From NCBI GenBank assembly GCA_963585895.1, contig OY757921.1:78444834-78508833 (forward strand): a stretch of DNA of 64,000 nucleotides, in the 5' to 3' direction. This stretch comes from Sepioteuthis lessoniana (Eukaryota > Mollusca > Cephalopoda > Myopsida > Loliginidae). A model generated the notes under the pieces. That model was not told the origin of the DNA and searched no databases. It was given only the letters and a program-made list of their open reading frames with translations. Made by a program: the position numbers and the translations under genes. Below, in pieces: positions 1-9,895 of the stretch; position 1 is the stretch's first letter, and every line of letters begins with the position of its first letter.

Positions 1-600
1 AAAAACATAACAACGAAAAACTACCTGCATACGTCGCAGCCTACAACAAAAACAACTCAGAACTACTCATAGAAATAATAAAAAGATATCTTAAACTTAA
101 AAACATTGACAAAATTAAAGAAATACTCGACACAACAAAAGTCATTAAAAGCCAGTGACAACCCAAAAATCTTTAAAAAATACTCACATCTTCTACATTC
201 GAGGAAAGCACAACAAAAAGAGTTACCAAATGCAAGAATAAAAGATGTTGAGTATGTTCTTTAGTTACTGAAGGAAAATCCTATACTTTCAAACACCCGA
301 AAACTAGATTCATAATAAATAAAGATTTAAGCTGCAACTCAAAAAACTTAGTCTGCATGATCGAATGTAACAAATGTAAAGAAGTATACATAGCATCAAC
401 TCAAGCTCTCAATACCAGGATATCACTCCACAAAAACAACATTAAAATACCAGAAAATAGGAAATTAAATGTATCTAAATACCTTTACAAATGTAGTCGT
501 GGGAAATTCGCGGGAAATTCAAAACAATGGCCTTATATCAAGCCAATAAGAATACATTACTTCAAATAAAAGAAAAAAATTCATAGAACAATCAAGCCTA
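1..600 (+). pseudogene. Penelope-like retroelement 3' end, GIY-YIG endonuclease remnant
   Basis: The translation in this stretch resembles the C-terminal region of Penelope-like elements. A cysteine cluster (MIECNKCKEVYI, 357-392) leads into the place of a GIY-YIG nuclease, followed by RISLHKNNIK, LNVSKYLYKC and a basic end. In the family this domain nicks target DNA before reverse transcription. The reading frame upstream (1-350) matches the spacer between RT and endonuclease but has stops. The usual YIGET motif reads YIAST, so catalytic function is doubtful. The 5' part lies outside the window. A diverged copy of the last ~75 bp (540-620) recurs at 715-790. The family call is moderately sure; the clade is not assigned. 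Confidence 0.6.
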
Positions 601-1155
601 CACTGAATAAAACATTAACTATACACACACAAACAGAAATACACGTATAAATATATATATATATATACGCAAAATTAATAGTAAAAAGTAATTGCTAGTG
701 AAATTTTAAATCACATAACTTCAAAAGAAAAGGCTTCATAGAAATAATCAAGCCAACACTAAATGAAATACAAACTATGCACACAAACACAATGACCCAG
801 AGTAAAACACCGAAAAAGTATAGCGTGTCAAATATCAAAGACTAATTAGGGAAATAAAAATGTACCCACAAGAGAGAACAAGAGACACTCTGAGAAAGAG
901 AAAAAGAGGAGGAAGAAAAAAATGAAAGACCCAAACCCCACAAGAAATCTGACACAAAACAGTGACCTCTGTATAAACCGACACAAAACGTGAAAAAAAC
1001 ATTAAATGTTCTCTAACGCACGTAAGAACGAAAGAAATAATTCTTAAAAAGCAATAAACCTCTTAGTGGGCATAGTCATTTTGAAATATTTACTTTTATC
1101 TCTCTTTGGACCAACAAAAAAGGAAAAATATTCTTTTACATATATATACATGAAT

Positions 1156-1198
<43 letters not shown>
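601..1198. other. AT-rich 3' flank with (AT)n and (TG)n repeats
   Basis: No coding signal. It contains a short (AT)n at 650-666, a partial duplication of the endonuclease tail (715-790), and at about 1055-1110 a stretch resembling the arms of the large hairpin at 60303-60470. A (TG)n run fills 1159-1198. The hairpin-like segment lying 3' of a Penelope-like remnant suggests it belongs to that element's untranslated end. Confidence 0.5.
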
Positions 1199-1202
<4 letters not shown>

Positions 1203-1447
1203 CAACCACCTGTCACGTGCAGGATGTAATACACTGAAAATTTTTAAGTGAAGTACAGCTGGTTTAGATTCAGAATTTTCCTTATCCTTGACTGGTTGCC
1301 TAACCAAGGCTAAAGAACCCAGTCTGTCCATCTGCTTAACCATAGCTTGGGGAAGAGAAAAGAAGGATCCATTCTTTTCCCAAGGAAACGCAAACATCGT
1401 CATCGAAGACTTGAACTAGGATTGCTGTTTCTATTTCCTATGACGAT
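1199..1447 (-). repeat. SINE-1 copy, strongly diverged
   Basis: On the minus strand this follows SINE-1 from a weak tRNA-like head (around 1410-1445) to a body matching the cleaner copies at 2176, 15132 and 62521. The shared blocks 'ttccttatccttgactggttgcc' and 'ttttcccaagg' are recognisable but many positions differ. The box B region is degraded. It is an old insertion. Confidence 0.6.
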
Positions 1448-2175
1448 AAATACGCGAAGCGCGTGTATTTATAAATATATATATATATGAGTAATATAAT
1501 AAATATATATATTAGTGATATAAATCAAAAACACGAAAAATGATTTAACAGGACTTCTTCACATCTTATCGATAAAATAATTCAGAATAGACACAGGAAA
1601 GAACGGTGGGAGGGTATAGAAGAGGGGGGAAGAGTTTTCTCCTCATTTAGCCCACTTCCGGTTTTTTTTTTTAATTTATTGCCGGTTGGAATTATAGTAA
1701 AATTTTTTTTTAAATTCTAAATACTTTTCGACTTAAAACTCCAGATTTAATACTAATTTAGATAAAATAACTTTATTTAATAACTTTACGTAAGGATACA
1801 GTAATACTTATATTAAATTAAATTCAAGATTTAAAATTAGAATTAAATTTTTTTTATTTTCAATTTTATTTTCGAGCCTATTAATTCAGTTACCTTTTAT
1901 TGAAGAGTACGTATACAGGATATGGTTTCTTCACATTTTTAACTTATTTTATTTTTATTCATTTACCTTAAATCTCAATTTAATCCTATGCGTTTTTATT
2001 TAAGCATTATCTATGATAATTTGTCTATAGTTTAAATTTAGTCCTATGTCTACATCTAGCTATTAATTTACATGTCAGTTACATTGAGCTCTTTACCAAG
2101 AAAATTTAAATGTTCACTGTTGAATGTTTTTTTTGTCCTGATGGAATTACTCCCAACTCCAGTTTAATCATATTT
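1448..2175. other. AT-rich DNA, nothing recognised
   Basis: Very AT-rich with poly-T tracts, an (AT)n around 1475-1515 and a short GC-richer patch at 1600-1690. No open frame, tRNA-like box or known repeat was recognised. Confidence 0.5.
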
Positions 2176-2458
2176 ACCAACCCCTCCGCTCGGGTAGGAT
2201 ATGACACAAGGTCAATTTTTAAGCGGAGTTTAACAGGTTGGAATTCAGAGTTTTCCTTCTCCTAGACTAGTTGCCTCACCAAGGCTGAAGAACCTAGTCT
2301 GCCCTACTATTTACCCATAGCTGGAAAGAGAATATTTTGGATTCATACCTTTCCCAAGGGTATTAGTGCTATGTGAAATGCAATCAGTCAGGTCCAGGAT
2401 TTGAACTCGTGTCGCTGTGTCCATATCCTGCGACGCTAGCCATTACACTACGGGCACC
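2176..2458 (-). repeat. SINE-1, near full length
   Basis: This is a tRNA-derived SINE on the minus strand. The head (2400-2458) reads GTAGTGTAATGG (box A-like) and GAGTTCAAATCC (box B-like). A body of about 150 bp follows, ending in CCCGAGCGGAGGGG near 2190. RNA polymerase III would be expected to start at the head, as in other tRNA SINEs. It is one of about ten copies here and among the best preserved. Confidence 0.8.
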
Positions 2459-2641
2459 TCTACAAACTCCGGTTTAACTGGGCCGAATAATACTATATAT
2501 ATAATCGTCAGACTATATGTATATATATAGTCTGATGGTTACATGGGCCAGACACAAAGTTACCAAGCGTCGTTGGCTCAATATTTACACGCATTCTAAC
2601 TCAGAGATATATATACTCTATCACCAATACTGAGCACTCTA

Positions 2642-2890
2642 GTGATTTTTTGCTGTTCCCAAAGACCACTGAGTGGAAATGAAAGAAAGCAAAAAGATAA
2701 ACAAATGTGTGCATCTTGCCAGAGAGCTGAAAAAGCTGTTAGACATAAAGCTGACGTTGATAATAACCGTAGTTGCCGCGTTTTAAATAGTCCTCAATAC
2801 ATAGAGAAGAAAAGCGAATTAATTGAGACAATACAGAACTCAGCACTGTTAAGATCTGCAAGAATACTCAGAAGAGTCCAAGAGATATGA
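2642..2890 (+). pseudogene. LINE-A C-terminal fragment (non-LTR retrotransposon)
   Basis: The end of this frame, ALLRSARILRRVQEI, matches the C-terminus of a widespread animal non-LTR retrotransposon polyprotein. Its C-terminal part carries a restriction-like endonuclease (RRPD...D pattern) of the R2/NeSL type. Upstream, FFAVPK corresponds to the FAVP segment in another frame, so at least one frameshift is present. It lies just ahead of an RT fragment of the same family in the same orientation, so two copies are joined head to tail. Confidence 0.6.
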
Positions 2891-2897
2891 AGATACT

Positions 2898-4155
2898 TCC
2901 TCTAGTTTCCTCACCAAAGCCATAGAAAACTAGGAAATGGAATTAGTTGCAGGTGGGCAAACCCTCGAGGAGGAGACATTTCAAAGAGTCATCTTCCAAG
3001 GAAATTCACATTCGCCACTACTATTTATGGCAGCAATGATACTACTCTATTATATACTTAGGAAATGCACAGTGGCAGGGCTACAAATTTACAAAGTCAC
3101 AAGAAACGATAAAACCACTTTATATTTGAGGATGATATCAACATATTGACCAAAAATTTTTAAAAATTGAAAATTCTGATACAAACAATAAGAATGTACA
3201 ACCAAGACATAGGAATGGAATGTAACATTAAAAAACGTACCATGCTCATAATGAAAAGTTGGAAAAAAGAAACAACGGAAGAAATAGAAGTGCCAAATAA
3301 GGAAAGAATCAGAAAGCTTGGAGAGAAGGGAAATTAGAAGTAACTGAGAATATTAGAATCAGATACGATAAAATCAACAGAGATGAAAAAAATGTAAGAA
3401 AAAAATACCTCAGGAAAACAGGAAAACTTCTGAAAACCAAATTCTGCAGCAAAAGTCTCATCAAAACAATATATAACATAGCCATAATCTACGAATATAT
3501 AAAATGTACGTAATGCATTAAATATTCACAGGCATAGGAATCCCACGAAACACTCAAAACACTGACGACTCTCTTGGTTCAGGTACGAAACTTTTATTAC
3601 CTTCTTGACTTTTCGACACGCGGAGAGAGAGACACAATTTTTACTATGCTGACGGTTCGTCCAATGTCAGCTCTCAACTCGCTGACCCAACCAACGTGCG
3701 TGCCCCCCGCAGCAAACAACTGGACACGTCTAGGTCCAAATCTCAACCAACTGCTTTTTTCAAAATACCCAAGAATGCCAGCCCATCGCTTCCGGGCATG
3801 ACGCCATTCACATCCCCAATCACATTTCCCATCCGGGAGTTTTATTATGACATCTGTGACTGTCACATCCTCCCCGCGCTCAATGCGTGCCCCTACCCGA
3901 GCACAAAGCCGAAAAGTTCTTAGCCTAACTAAACCAAAAGATAAGATATAACCAACGAAAAATGATAATATAAAAAATCCTTCCGCAATTATATAACAAA
4001 TATACACCTTAGCAGTTCCATTTGTAAGATATTCGGGATCATTCTTAAAATGGGCAAGGGAAAAACACAGACAAATGGATCAAATGACAAGGCAATTGAT
4101 GACTATGAACAAGTTCTTACACTCGATAGATGATATAGACAGACTATATGAGTCC
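2898..4155 (+). pseudogene. LINE-A reverse transcriptase fragment, split by a solo LTR
   Basis: Frames here follow the RT domain and downstream thumb region of LINE-A: LVAGGQTLEEE, FQGNSHSPLLF (RT block 4, normally FQGDALSPLLF), ILRKCTVAG, then LGEK and RKTGKLLKTK (3310-3440). At 3471 the frame stops at a solo LTR and resumes at 4003 with LAVPFVRYSG and KWAREKHRQMDQMTRQLM. With one copy of the 4-bp target duplication removed, the two parts align as one coding segment. The catalytic aspartate block is frameshifted. At about 4150-4158 it passes into LINE-B sequence. Confidence 0.65.
3472..3998 (-). mobile_element. LTR-1 solo LTR, inserted in LINE-A
   Basis: 527 bp flanked by the direct repeat AATA (3468-3471 and 3999-4002). 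On the minus strand it starts TGTTATATAATTGC and carries an AATAAA-type signal (complement near 3588-3595) followed by the R-like segment with GTCGTCAGTGTTT. Related copies are at 30826-31377 and 42877-43420. No internal coding region remains, as expected of LTR-LTR recombination. A 136-codon open frame on the minus strand (3597-4007) is only fortuitously open LTR. Confidence 0.8.
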
Positions 4156-4495
4156 AATATGCTGCGAGCAATATTGAACAAGTCCTGGCGGCAACACCCC
4201 ACAAGGCACCAACTATACGAGCCCCTGCCTCCCATCAAGAAAACTATACAAGTTAGACAAACCAGACATGCAGGACACTGCTGGAGAAGCAGGGACGAGC
4301 TCATAAGTGATGTACTCCTATGGACCCCCACATATGGCCGGGCAAAAGCAGGACGACCAGCTCGAATATACATTTAGCAGCTATGTGAGGATATGGGATG
4401 TAGCCCTGAAGACCTGCCAGATGTGATGAACGATAGGGAGAAGTGGTGAGAGAGGGTCAGGGATTTCCGTGCTAGCAGCACCACATGATGATGAT
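4156..4495 (+). pseudogene. LINE-B 3' end, fused in frame to LINE-A
   Basis: MLRAILNKSWRQHP, HCWRSRDELISDVLL and GRAKAGRPARIYI belong to the C-terminal end of a second non-LTR retrotransposon (LINE-B), seen again at 36890 and 38585. The frame is open from 4075 to 4377, crossing from LINE-A sequence into LINE-B without a shift. A stop then precedes CEDMGCSPEDLP. The 3' end finishes in an (ATG)n tail at 4486-4498, typical of RTE-like elements. The clade is my inference. Confidence 0.65.
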
Positions 4496-4498
4496 GAT

Positions 4499-5285
4499 AT
4501 GTGTCCAGAAAAAAAGAGAAAAAGGACGCGACAGCATTGAGGAATGCATCAATACAACTAATTACAGCGACCAGTAACAGCAATGTCAACTGACAGACTA
4601 TAAAACACAAAATATAGAAAACAAAAATTGGGTGTGACAAAAAAAAACCCAAAAAAAATACGTCAACTTCTTCAAACCATTTCATTTCTTGGCCGGTGAT
4701 CATCTAGTGGTTCCGATAGGGGTATCGTACATTTCTTCCAGGTTACAGAAATACAATTAAGGGAGTGGGAGAAAAAAAAAAGAAACGAACAATATGCTTG
4801 GGTTAATTCAAGTGTAAGAAGAGTGATTCTGTGATACTGAGCATTCCTTTATGCATATGCAGACTAACGCAAGCGTGGATTTCTAGCGAAATTTCTACAA
4901 AGCTACTCGGAATGCCAATCCATCTTGACCGGTCTTCCCACACTGCTGCTGGACTCCATCTCATGCCGACTGGTCACTTCTGCTGTCCGGTATCGACTCC
5001 AACTGCTACCCTACGTCTCTGGTCGCCAACTGCCTTCTCTGAGTTCCTTTGTCCAACTCTCTGACTCGCGTTCTCTTCCTACTTCCGGTCGCGTCGAGAT
5101 CTCGAGTCCAAAACCTTTGTCTGGTTTCGCGCCAAAACAGACAAAGGAATCGTCTGCTTAGCAGACCACCTACATAGTGTAACAGGGGAAAAAAACTATA
5201 TGAATACTTCAAGTGACAAACTGCAGAGATTGTACACGTCATGCACTTAGACATGTCTAGAAAAGGTAAACGTCAAGAGAGAAAG
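4499..5285. other. Unassigned stretch between LINE fragments
   Basis: No conserved protein was recognised. 4920-5160 is GC-richer and open in several frames, but translations are serine/leucine-rich without a motif. It may be an old repeat not seen elsewhere in the window. Confidence 0.35.
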
Positions 5286-5680
5286 TAGATTTCTCTAAAT
5301 AATCATCATCATCATCATCAAGTCGTGCAGCTTTAACTACTCTCTCTCTCTCTCTTTCTCTCTTTTTCTCTCTCTCTCTCCATTCCTCCCTATAATCCAT
5401 TACCCCTGGCAATCCATTGATTCCATACTACATGCTGTCTCTGCACAGAGCTGTTATAGGTAAGTTCTTGTTGGTCGGCTGACACTGACACGTCCATGGA
5501 AAAGTGTCTCCAGCAGTGTCCGGAATGTCTTGTTTGTCTTATTTAGATGGTTTTAGAGATGGGAGGTAAGTGGCTCTACATCCGTTGTTTCGTGAGGTGT
5601 AGCTTCCAGGATTTGTTCAATATAATTCGAAGTATTCTTGTGCAGTTCACGTCTAGCTCTTTCTCTACATGCACCGGCAG
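5286..5680 (-). pseudogene. LINE-B 3' end, diverged, with (ATC)n and (CT)n
   Basis: Starting from (ATC)n at 5302-5320 (the antisense of the LINE-B tail), this passes through a (CT)n expansion at 5341-5380 and then sequence matching antisense LINE-B. The NKSW segment ('caggatttgttcaatat', 5608-5625), the LPPI segment (5555-5575) and the HCWR segment (5505-5525) are visible. Many stops are present. Confidence 0.6.
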
Positions 5681-5741
5681 CGTCCATGTCGTACATCCGC
5701 ACGGAAGTTCTGATACAATCAGTGTTGAGAAGAATATCATA

Positions 5742-7135
5742 AGGACCACTTATATCAAGGCGAAAATAATAATGCCATAAGTGCCAATCATATCAAAGCG
5801 AAAATAATAATGCTATTAAGGCCAATTATACCAAAGCGAAAATGGTAATGCCATAAGGGCCAGTTATATCAAAGCGAAAATAATAATGCCATAAGGGCCA
5901 ATTATATCAAAGCAAAAATAATAATGCCATAAGGACCAATTATATCAAAGCGAAAATAATAATGCCATAAGGGCCAATTATACCAAAGCGAAAATAATAA
6001 TGCCATAAGGGCCAATTATATCAAAGCGAAAATGGTAATGCCATAAGGGCCACTTACATCAAAGCGAAAATAATAATGCCATAAGGGCCAATTATATCAA
6101 AGAGAAAATAATAATGCCATAAGGGCCAATTATACCAAAGCGAAAATAATAATGTCATAAGGGCCAATTCTATCAAAGTGAAAATAATAATGCCATAAGG
6201 GCCAATTATATCAAAGCGAAAATAATAATGCCATAAGGGCCAATTATATCAAAGAGAAAATAATAATGCCATAAGGGCCAATTATACCAAAGCAAAAATG
6301 GTAATGCCATAAGGGCCAATTATATCAAAGCGAAAATAATAATGCCATAAGGGCCACTTACATCAAAGCGAAAATAATAATGCCATAAGGGCCAATTATA
6401 TCAAAGAGAAAATAATAATGTCATAAGGGCCAATTATACCAAAGCGAAAATAATAATGTCATAAGGGCCAATTCTATCAAAGTGAAAATAATAATGCCAT
6501 AAGGGCCAATTATATCAAAGCGAAAATAATAATGCCATAAGGGCCAATTATATCAAAGAGAAAATAATAATGCCATAAGGGCCAATTATACCAAAGCAAA
6601 AATGGTAATGCCATAAGGGCCAATTATATCAAAGCGAAAATAATAATGCCATAAGTGCCAATTATATCAAAGTGAAAATAATAATGCCATAAGGGCCAAT
6701 TATATCAAAGAGAAAATAATAATGTCCTAAGGGCCAATTATATCAAATCAAAAAATAATAATGCTATACGGGCCAATCATATCAAAGCGAAAATATTAAT
6801 GCCATAAGAGCCAATTATATCAAAGCGAAAATGATAATGCCATACGGGACAATTATATCAAAGCGAAAATAATAATGCTATAAGGGCCAATTATATCAAA
6901 CCGAAAATAATAATGCCATAAGGGCCACTTACATCAAAGCGAAAATAATAATGCCATAAGGGCCAATTATATCAAAGAGAAAATAATAATGCCATAAGGG
7001 CCAATTATATCAAACCGAAAATAATAATGCCCTAAGGACCAATTATATCAAAGAGAAAATAATAATGCCCTAAGGGCCAATCATATCAAAGCGAAAATAA
7101 AAATGCCATAAAGGCCAATCATATCAAAGCGAAAA
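5742..7135. repeat. 38-bp tandem satellite, about 36 copies
   Basis: The unit, from 'ataatgccataagggcc' through 'aattatatcaaagcgaaa', has a 38-bp period. Marker variants 'cacttacatc' (6051, 6355) and 'attctatcaa' (6167, 6471) recur exactly 304 bp apart. So an 8-unit block has been duplicated as a higher-order repeat. A third 'cacttacatc' lies at 6926, 571 bp on, one base off register. No coding frame. The array abuts a LINE-A fragment at its right edge. Confidence 0.93.
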
Positions 7136-7649
7136 TTGACAATACGCAACAGAATAGCAAATATAGGTTACGTTGATACAGGGGGAAACTGCTAATCCCA
7201 TAAGTGAATGAAGCAAACTCGCACAAAAAGTATTATAAAACGTGACATGGTTGGGTAGGAAAGGTGATTCACTGAAAATTGTGCCAGAGATTAATATTTG
7301 ACATACAACCAAATTGTATACCGTCCTAGAGAATCAAATGCATAAAATTCTCTGGAATTTTGAGTCCTAAACGGATCACCTGATTCCGGCTAGAAGAGCA
7401 GACCTAGTGTTAATTAGCAGGAAACAAAAGAACTTGCCGTTTTGCCGTTCCAACAGACTGCAGAGTAAAAATAAAAGAAATCAAAAAGATACACAAATAC
7501 TTGGATCAAACTGGAGGACTGAAAAAGCTATGGAACATGAAGTTGACGGTGATACCAATGGTAATTTGTGTATTCGGAACGTTCCCCAATGGCTTGGAAA
7601 CGAGCCTGGAAATAAGAAGAAGAATCTGGACCATCCATATTAGATGTTG
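7136..7649 (+). pseudogene. LINE-A C-terminal domain remnant
   Basis: Conserved blocks appear in order: ILWNFES (7345-7365), TDHLIPARRADLVLISR (about 7370-7420), CRFAVPTDCRVKIKEIKK, then LKKLWNMKLTVIPMVI and GLETSLEIRRRI. The RRPD endonuclease motif reads RRAD and the spacing to the next conserved acidic position has changed. With the frameshifts the copy is inactive. It starts directly at the edge of the 38-bp satellite and ends at an inverted SINE-2. Confidence 0.7.
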
Positions 7650-7866
7650 GTTGGTTGGTTTCTTTTGTTTAATGGCATATCAACCTTTGTATGTCAAATC
7701 CATTCCCCTAGAAGAACAGTAGTGGTACGATTTAACCCATAGCTGGGAGGATAAGGGGGTTCATACTTTTCCCAAGGGTATTTGCCCGAAAGAGAACGTA
7801 ATAGCGCGACTGGAGTACGAACTCGCTTACTACGATTCCGCAGTCCATCGGAGTGATCACCGAAAT
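7650..7866 (-). repeat. SINE-2, near full length
   Basis: A tRNA-derived SINE on the minus strand. The box B-like part (GAGTTCGTACTCC) reads near 7815-7830 and the conserved body CAAATACCCTTGGGAAA follows. The tail ends in GATATGCCATTAAACAAA at about 7665-7682. That tail is shared with the LR repeat. Confidence 0.78.
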
Positions 7867-7944
7867 GGAAAGCAAAGAAGTGAGACGTAGGCGTAACCAT
7901 AGTTAACGAAAAAGAGGAATTGCTGATAGTTGTAGACTATGTCA

Positions 7945-8195
7945 TCATCATCATCATGTCGTGCCACCAGCGTGGATAAGCCTGACCCTCTCCCGCCACT
8001 TCTCCCTATTGTTCATCGCCTCTGGCAGGTCTTCAGGGCTACATCCCGTATCCTCACATAGCTGCTGTATGTATGTTCGAGCTGGTCGTCTTGCTTTTGC
8101 CCGGTCATATGTGGGGGTCCATAGGAATACATCACTTATGAGCTCGTCTTTGCTTCTCCAGCAGTGTCCTGCATGTCTGGTTCGTCTAATTTCTT
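7945..8195 (-). pseudogene. LINE-B 3' end with (ATG)n tail
   Basis: An 83-codon frame on the minus strand (7954-8205) reads RRTRHAGHCWRSKDELISD and ends REKWRERVRLIHAGGTT. The (ATC)n run at 7940-7955 is the antisense tail. It is 5' truncated near 8190, the usual outcome of incomplete target-primed reverse transcription. This is the least damaged C-terminus of LINE-B in the window. Confidence 0.75.
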
Positions 8196-8418
8196 TGCTT
8201 TCCATTGGTTATATTGTCTGCTTCCCATTGGCTACTTGCCCAAGCCCAGTTCTGTGGGCGTACGTATCTGCCACTATCACTGAAATGTGTCCCCAGTTAC
8301 ACATAGCGAAAAGCCAAATATTCCTCAAACAACAATCATGCTGCATCATCAAAGATAGTGAGATGTTTTGGAAGAATTTAAATGCAATATTTTTATTCTC
8401 TATGCGTCGGTTGGGAAT
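8196..8418. other. Unassigned spacer
   Basis: Non-repetitive by eye. The minus-strand LINE-B match fades at about 8190, and no other motif was recognised up to the 39-bp minisatellite. Confidence 0.35.
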
Positions 8419-8610
8419 CTGCGACCTTTTAAACTTAACTTTGGCCTTCCACTGCCTGTGATCTTTTGAACTATCAAGTTCAGCCTTCTATAGCCTGTGA
8501 CCTTTTAAACTATTAAATTCGGCTTTCCACAGCCTGTAACATTGTAAACAATAAAATTTGGCCTTCCACGTCTTGTGACTTTTATACTATCAAGCTCAGC
8601 CTTCCACCGC
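8419..8610. repeat. 39-bp minisatellite, about 5 copies
   Basis: The unit, roughly 'ctgtgaccttttaaactat' then 'caaattcggccttccacagc', repeats about five times with 15-25% divergence between units. A period of 39 (or 37-39) bp is seen by aligning 'gccttccac'. Non-coding. Confidence 0.8.
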
Positions 8611-8845
8611 CTTGATGAAAGACCAAAATCCAATTAAATTTACCCTCTCATTTTAGTATTTCGTATACCAATAGTTTCTCATCGAAATCAGCGTAGAAAA
8701 GTCTTTAAAAAGTTAGTAAAATTTTTCAGTTATTTTTAGTTGTATATTATAATTAAATTGTATTTACTAATTAAACTTTAAGTATAATATACTAATGATA
8801 TTTTAACTAAGTTAACAACCAAAGGTTTAATAAAGTTGTAATAAA

Positions 8846-8922
8846 GTTGGCGACCGTAGTCGAGGGTGTCCTGAAGGCTCCATTTTCAATAGCTACAACA
8901 CCGAGATGTAGGGGAGGTTGGT
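8846..8922 (-). repeat. SINE-3 3' tail fragment
   Basis: Contains 'aagttggcgaccgtagtcgag' and the 'aaggctccattttcaatagctac' block that mark the 3' end of SINE-3 on the minus strand (compare 22061, 23306 and 41705). The tRNA head is missing, so this copy is 5' truncated. Confidence 0.65.
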
Positions 8923-8935
8923 TGGTTGGTTTATA

Positions 8936-9085
8936 GATTAAATTTATTCAAAGAAATCACCAGAATCTTCAACCAGGGCATCTAAACGACTTCAGAATCT
9001 CCTGCAAGCCTTTCCGTCGATCTCCTTGTTTAAATTGGTAAACACTGCCGTTACCCTTGCCTTCAGTTCATCTTTGGTATTGTAC
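8936..9085 (-). mobile_element. IS630/mariner-type transposase fragment (C-terminal end)
   Basis: Nearly identical to 11886-12040 ('tttattcaaagaaatcacc' through 'agttcatctttggtattgta'). On the minus strand it encodes the end of a DDE transposase with the pattern TKDELKA...NLNKE...KACRRF. It is cut off by LR sequence at 9086. Confidence 0.65.
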
Positions 9086-9650
9086 ATAGCATATCAACCT
9101 TTGTAGGTTATTTAACGCCAAATCCATTTTTATGTAAATAATCTGTTCTATTTAAAACAATTCAGTTTAGCATAAGTACACAGTTTAATTGTCAAAAACA
9201 TTTCTATTTCAAACTATTCAAGTTAAGTGTAACAATTCAGTTAAGTGTAAGTACAGTTATAATGTCGAAAAACAGTTCTATTTCAAATAATTCAGTCAAG
9301 CATAAGCACGCAGTTTAAATGTAAGTACGGTTTAAGTGTCAAAAACATTTCTGTTTCAAGCTATTCAGTTTACTCAAACAATTTATTTTAGCATAAGTAT
9401 GCTGTTAGTTCTATTTAACCCATAGATAGGACCCTTATCAGGTGCTACCACTCCGGGTCATAGGGGACCTGGGAGCGATGGCAATGAAGGGGTACTCCGC
9501 ATTCCCCAAAGCTCCAGCACTGCTGGAACCTCACCATCAGATTGTTTAGTGTCATATCAGGACACTCGTTAGGGGGGGTTACCCCTGTGCAGAGGTGCAG
9601 TCAGTGTATTCTACAGCCCCAGCCGACTGGTCAATGTAGGGGGAGGGCGC
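9086..9650 (-). repeat. LR repeat, full arrangement
   Basis: On the plus strand it begins with the antisense tail (ATATCAACC...GGTTATTTAA). Four diverged AT-rich units of about 65 bp follow ('aacaattcagtttagcat' type), then the conserved core (CCATAGATAGG through TCATATCAGGACACTCG) and the head 'cagccccagccgactgg'. The sense strand is taken as minus because the tail is shared with SINE-2. No open frame. Confidence 0.75.
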
Positions 9651-9689
9651 TACTCCTTACTATAATTTATTGAGTTCGTTCTTTTTGGT

Positions 9690-9895
9690 GAGGTTCTTCC
9701 GTAGCGTCATGGTTAAATGCTGGCCTGCGACATCATAGTATGCGAGTTCAAACTCCAGTGTGGCTAATTATGTTCATTTTTTGAGTCATACCTTTGGAAA
9801 AGTTAGCTGTCTAATCCCCCATCCAGTTATCTGTTCTTCTACAAAGATGGCTTTGGCATTAAGCAAGCCATATTCTATTGAACAAAGAAACTAGA
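9690..9895 (+). repeat. SINE-2 copy
   Basis: The head 'gcgtcatggttaaatgctgg' and box B-like GAGTTCAAACTCC are followed by a deleted body and the tail 'ggctttggcattaagcaag'...'attgaacaaagaaac'. It directly follows an LR copy. Confidence 0.65.

Noticed and set aside
2400-2458. Functional tRNA genes in SINE heads
   Set aside because: The same head occurs in many copies attached to SINE bodies, acceptor stems are not paired, and boxes are degenerate.
3597-4007. 136-codon minus-strand frame as a gene
   Set aside because: It lies inside a solo LTR with exact target duplications and has no counterpart frame in the other LTR-1 copies.
5742-7135. CRISPR-like array
   Set aside because: The units are contiguous 38-bp repeats without unique spacers, in animal DNA.
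7961-8461. 166-codon plus-strand frame
   Set aside because: Its first half is the antisense of the LINE-B C-terminus, where the minus strand carries the recognisable protein.
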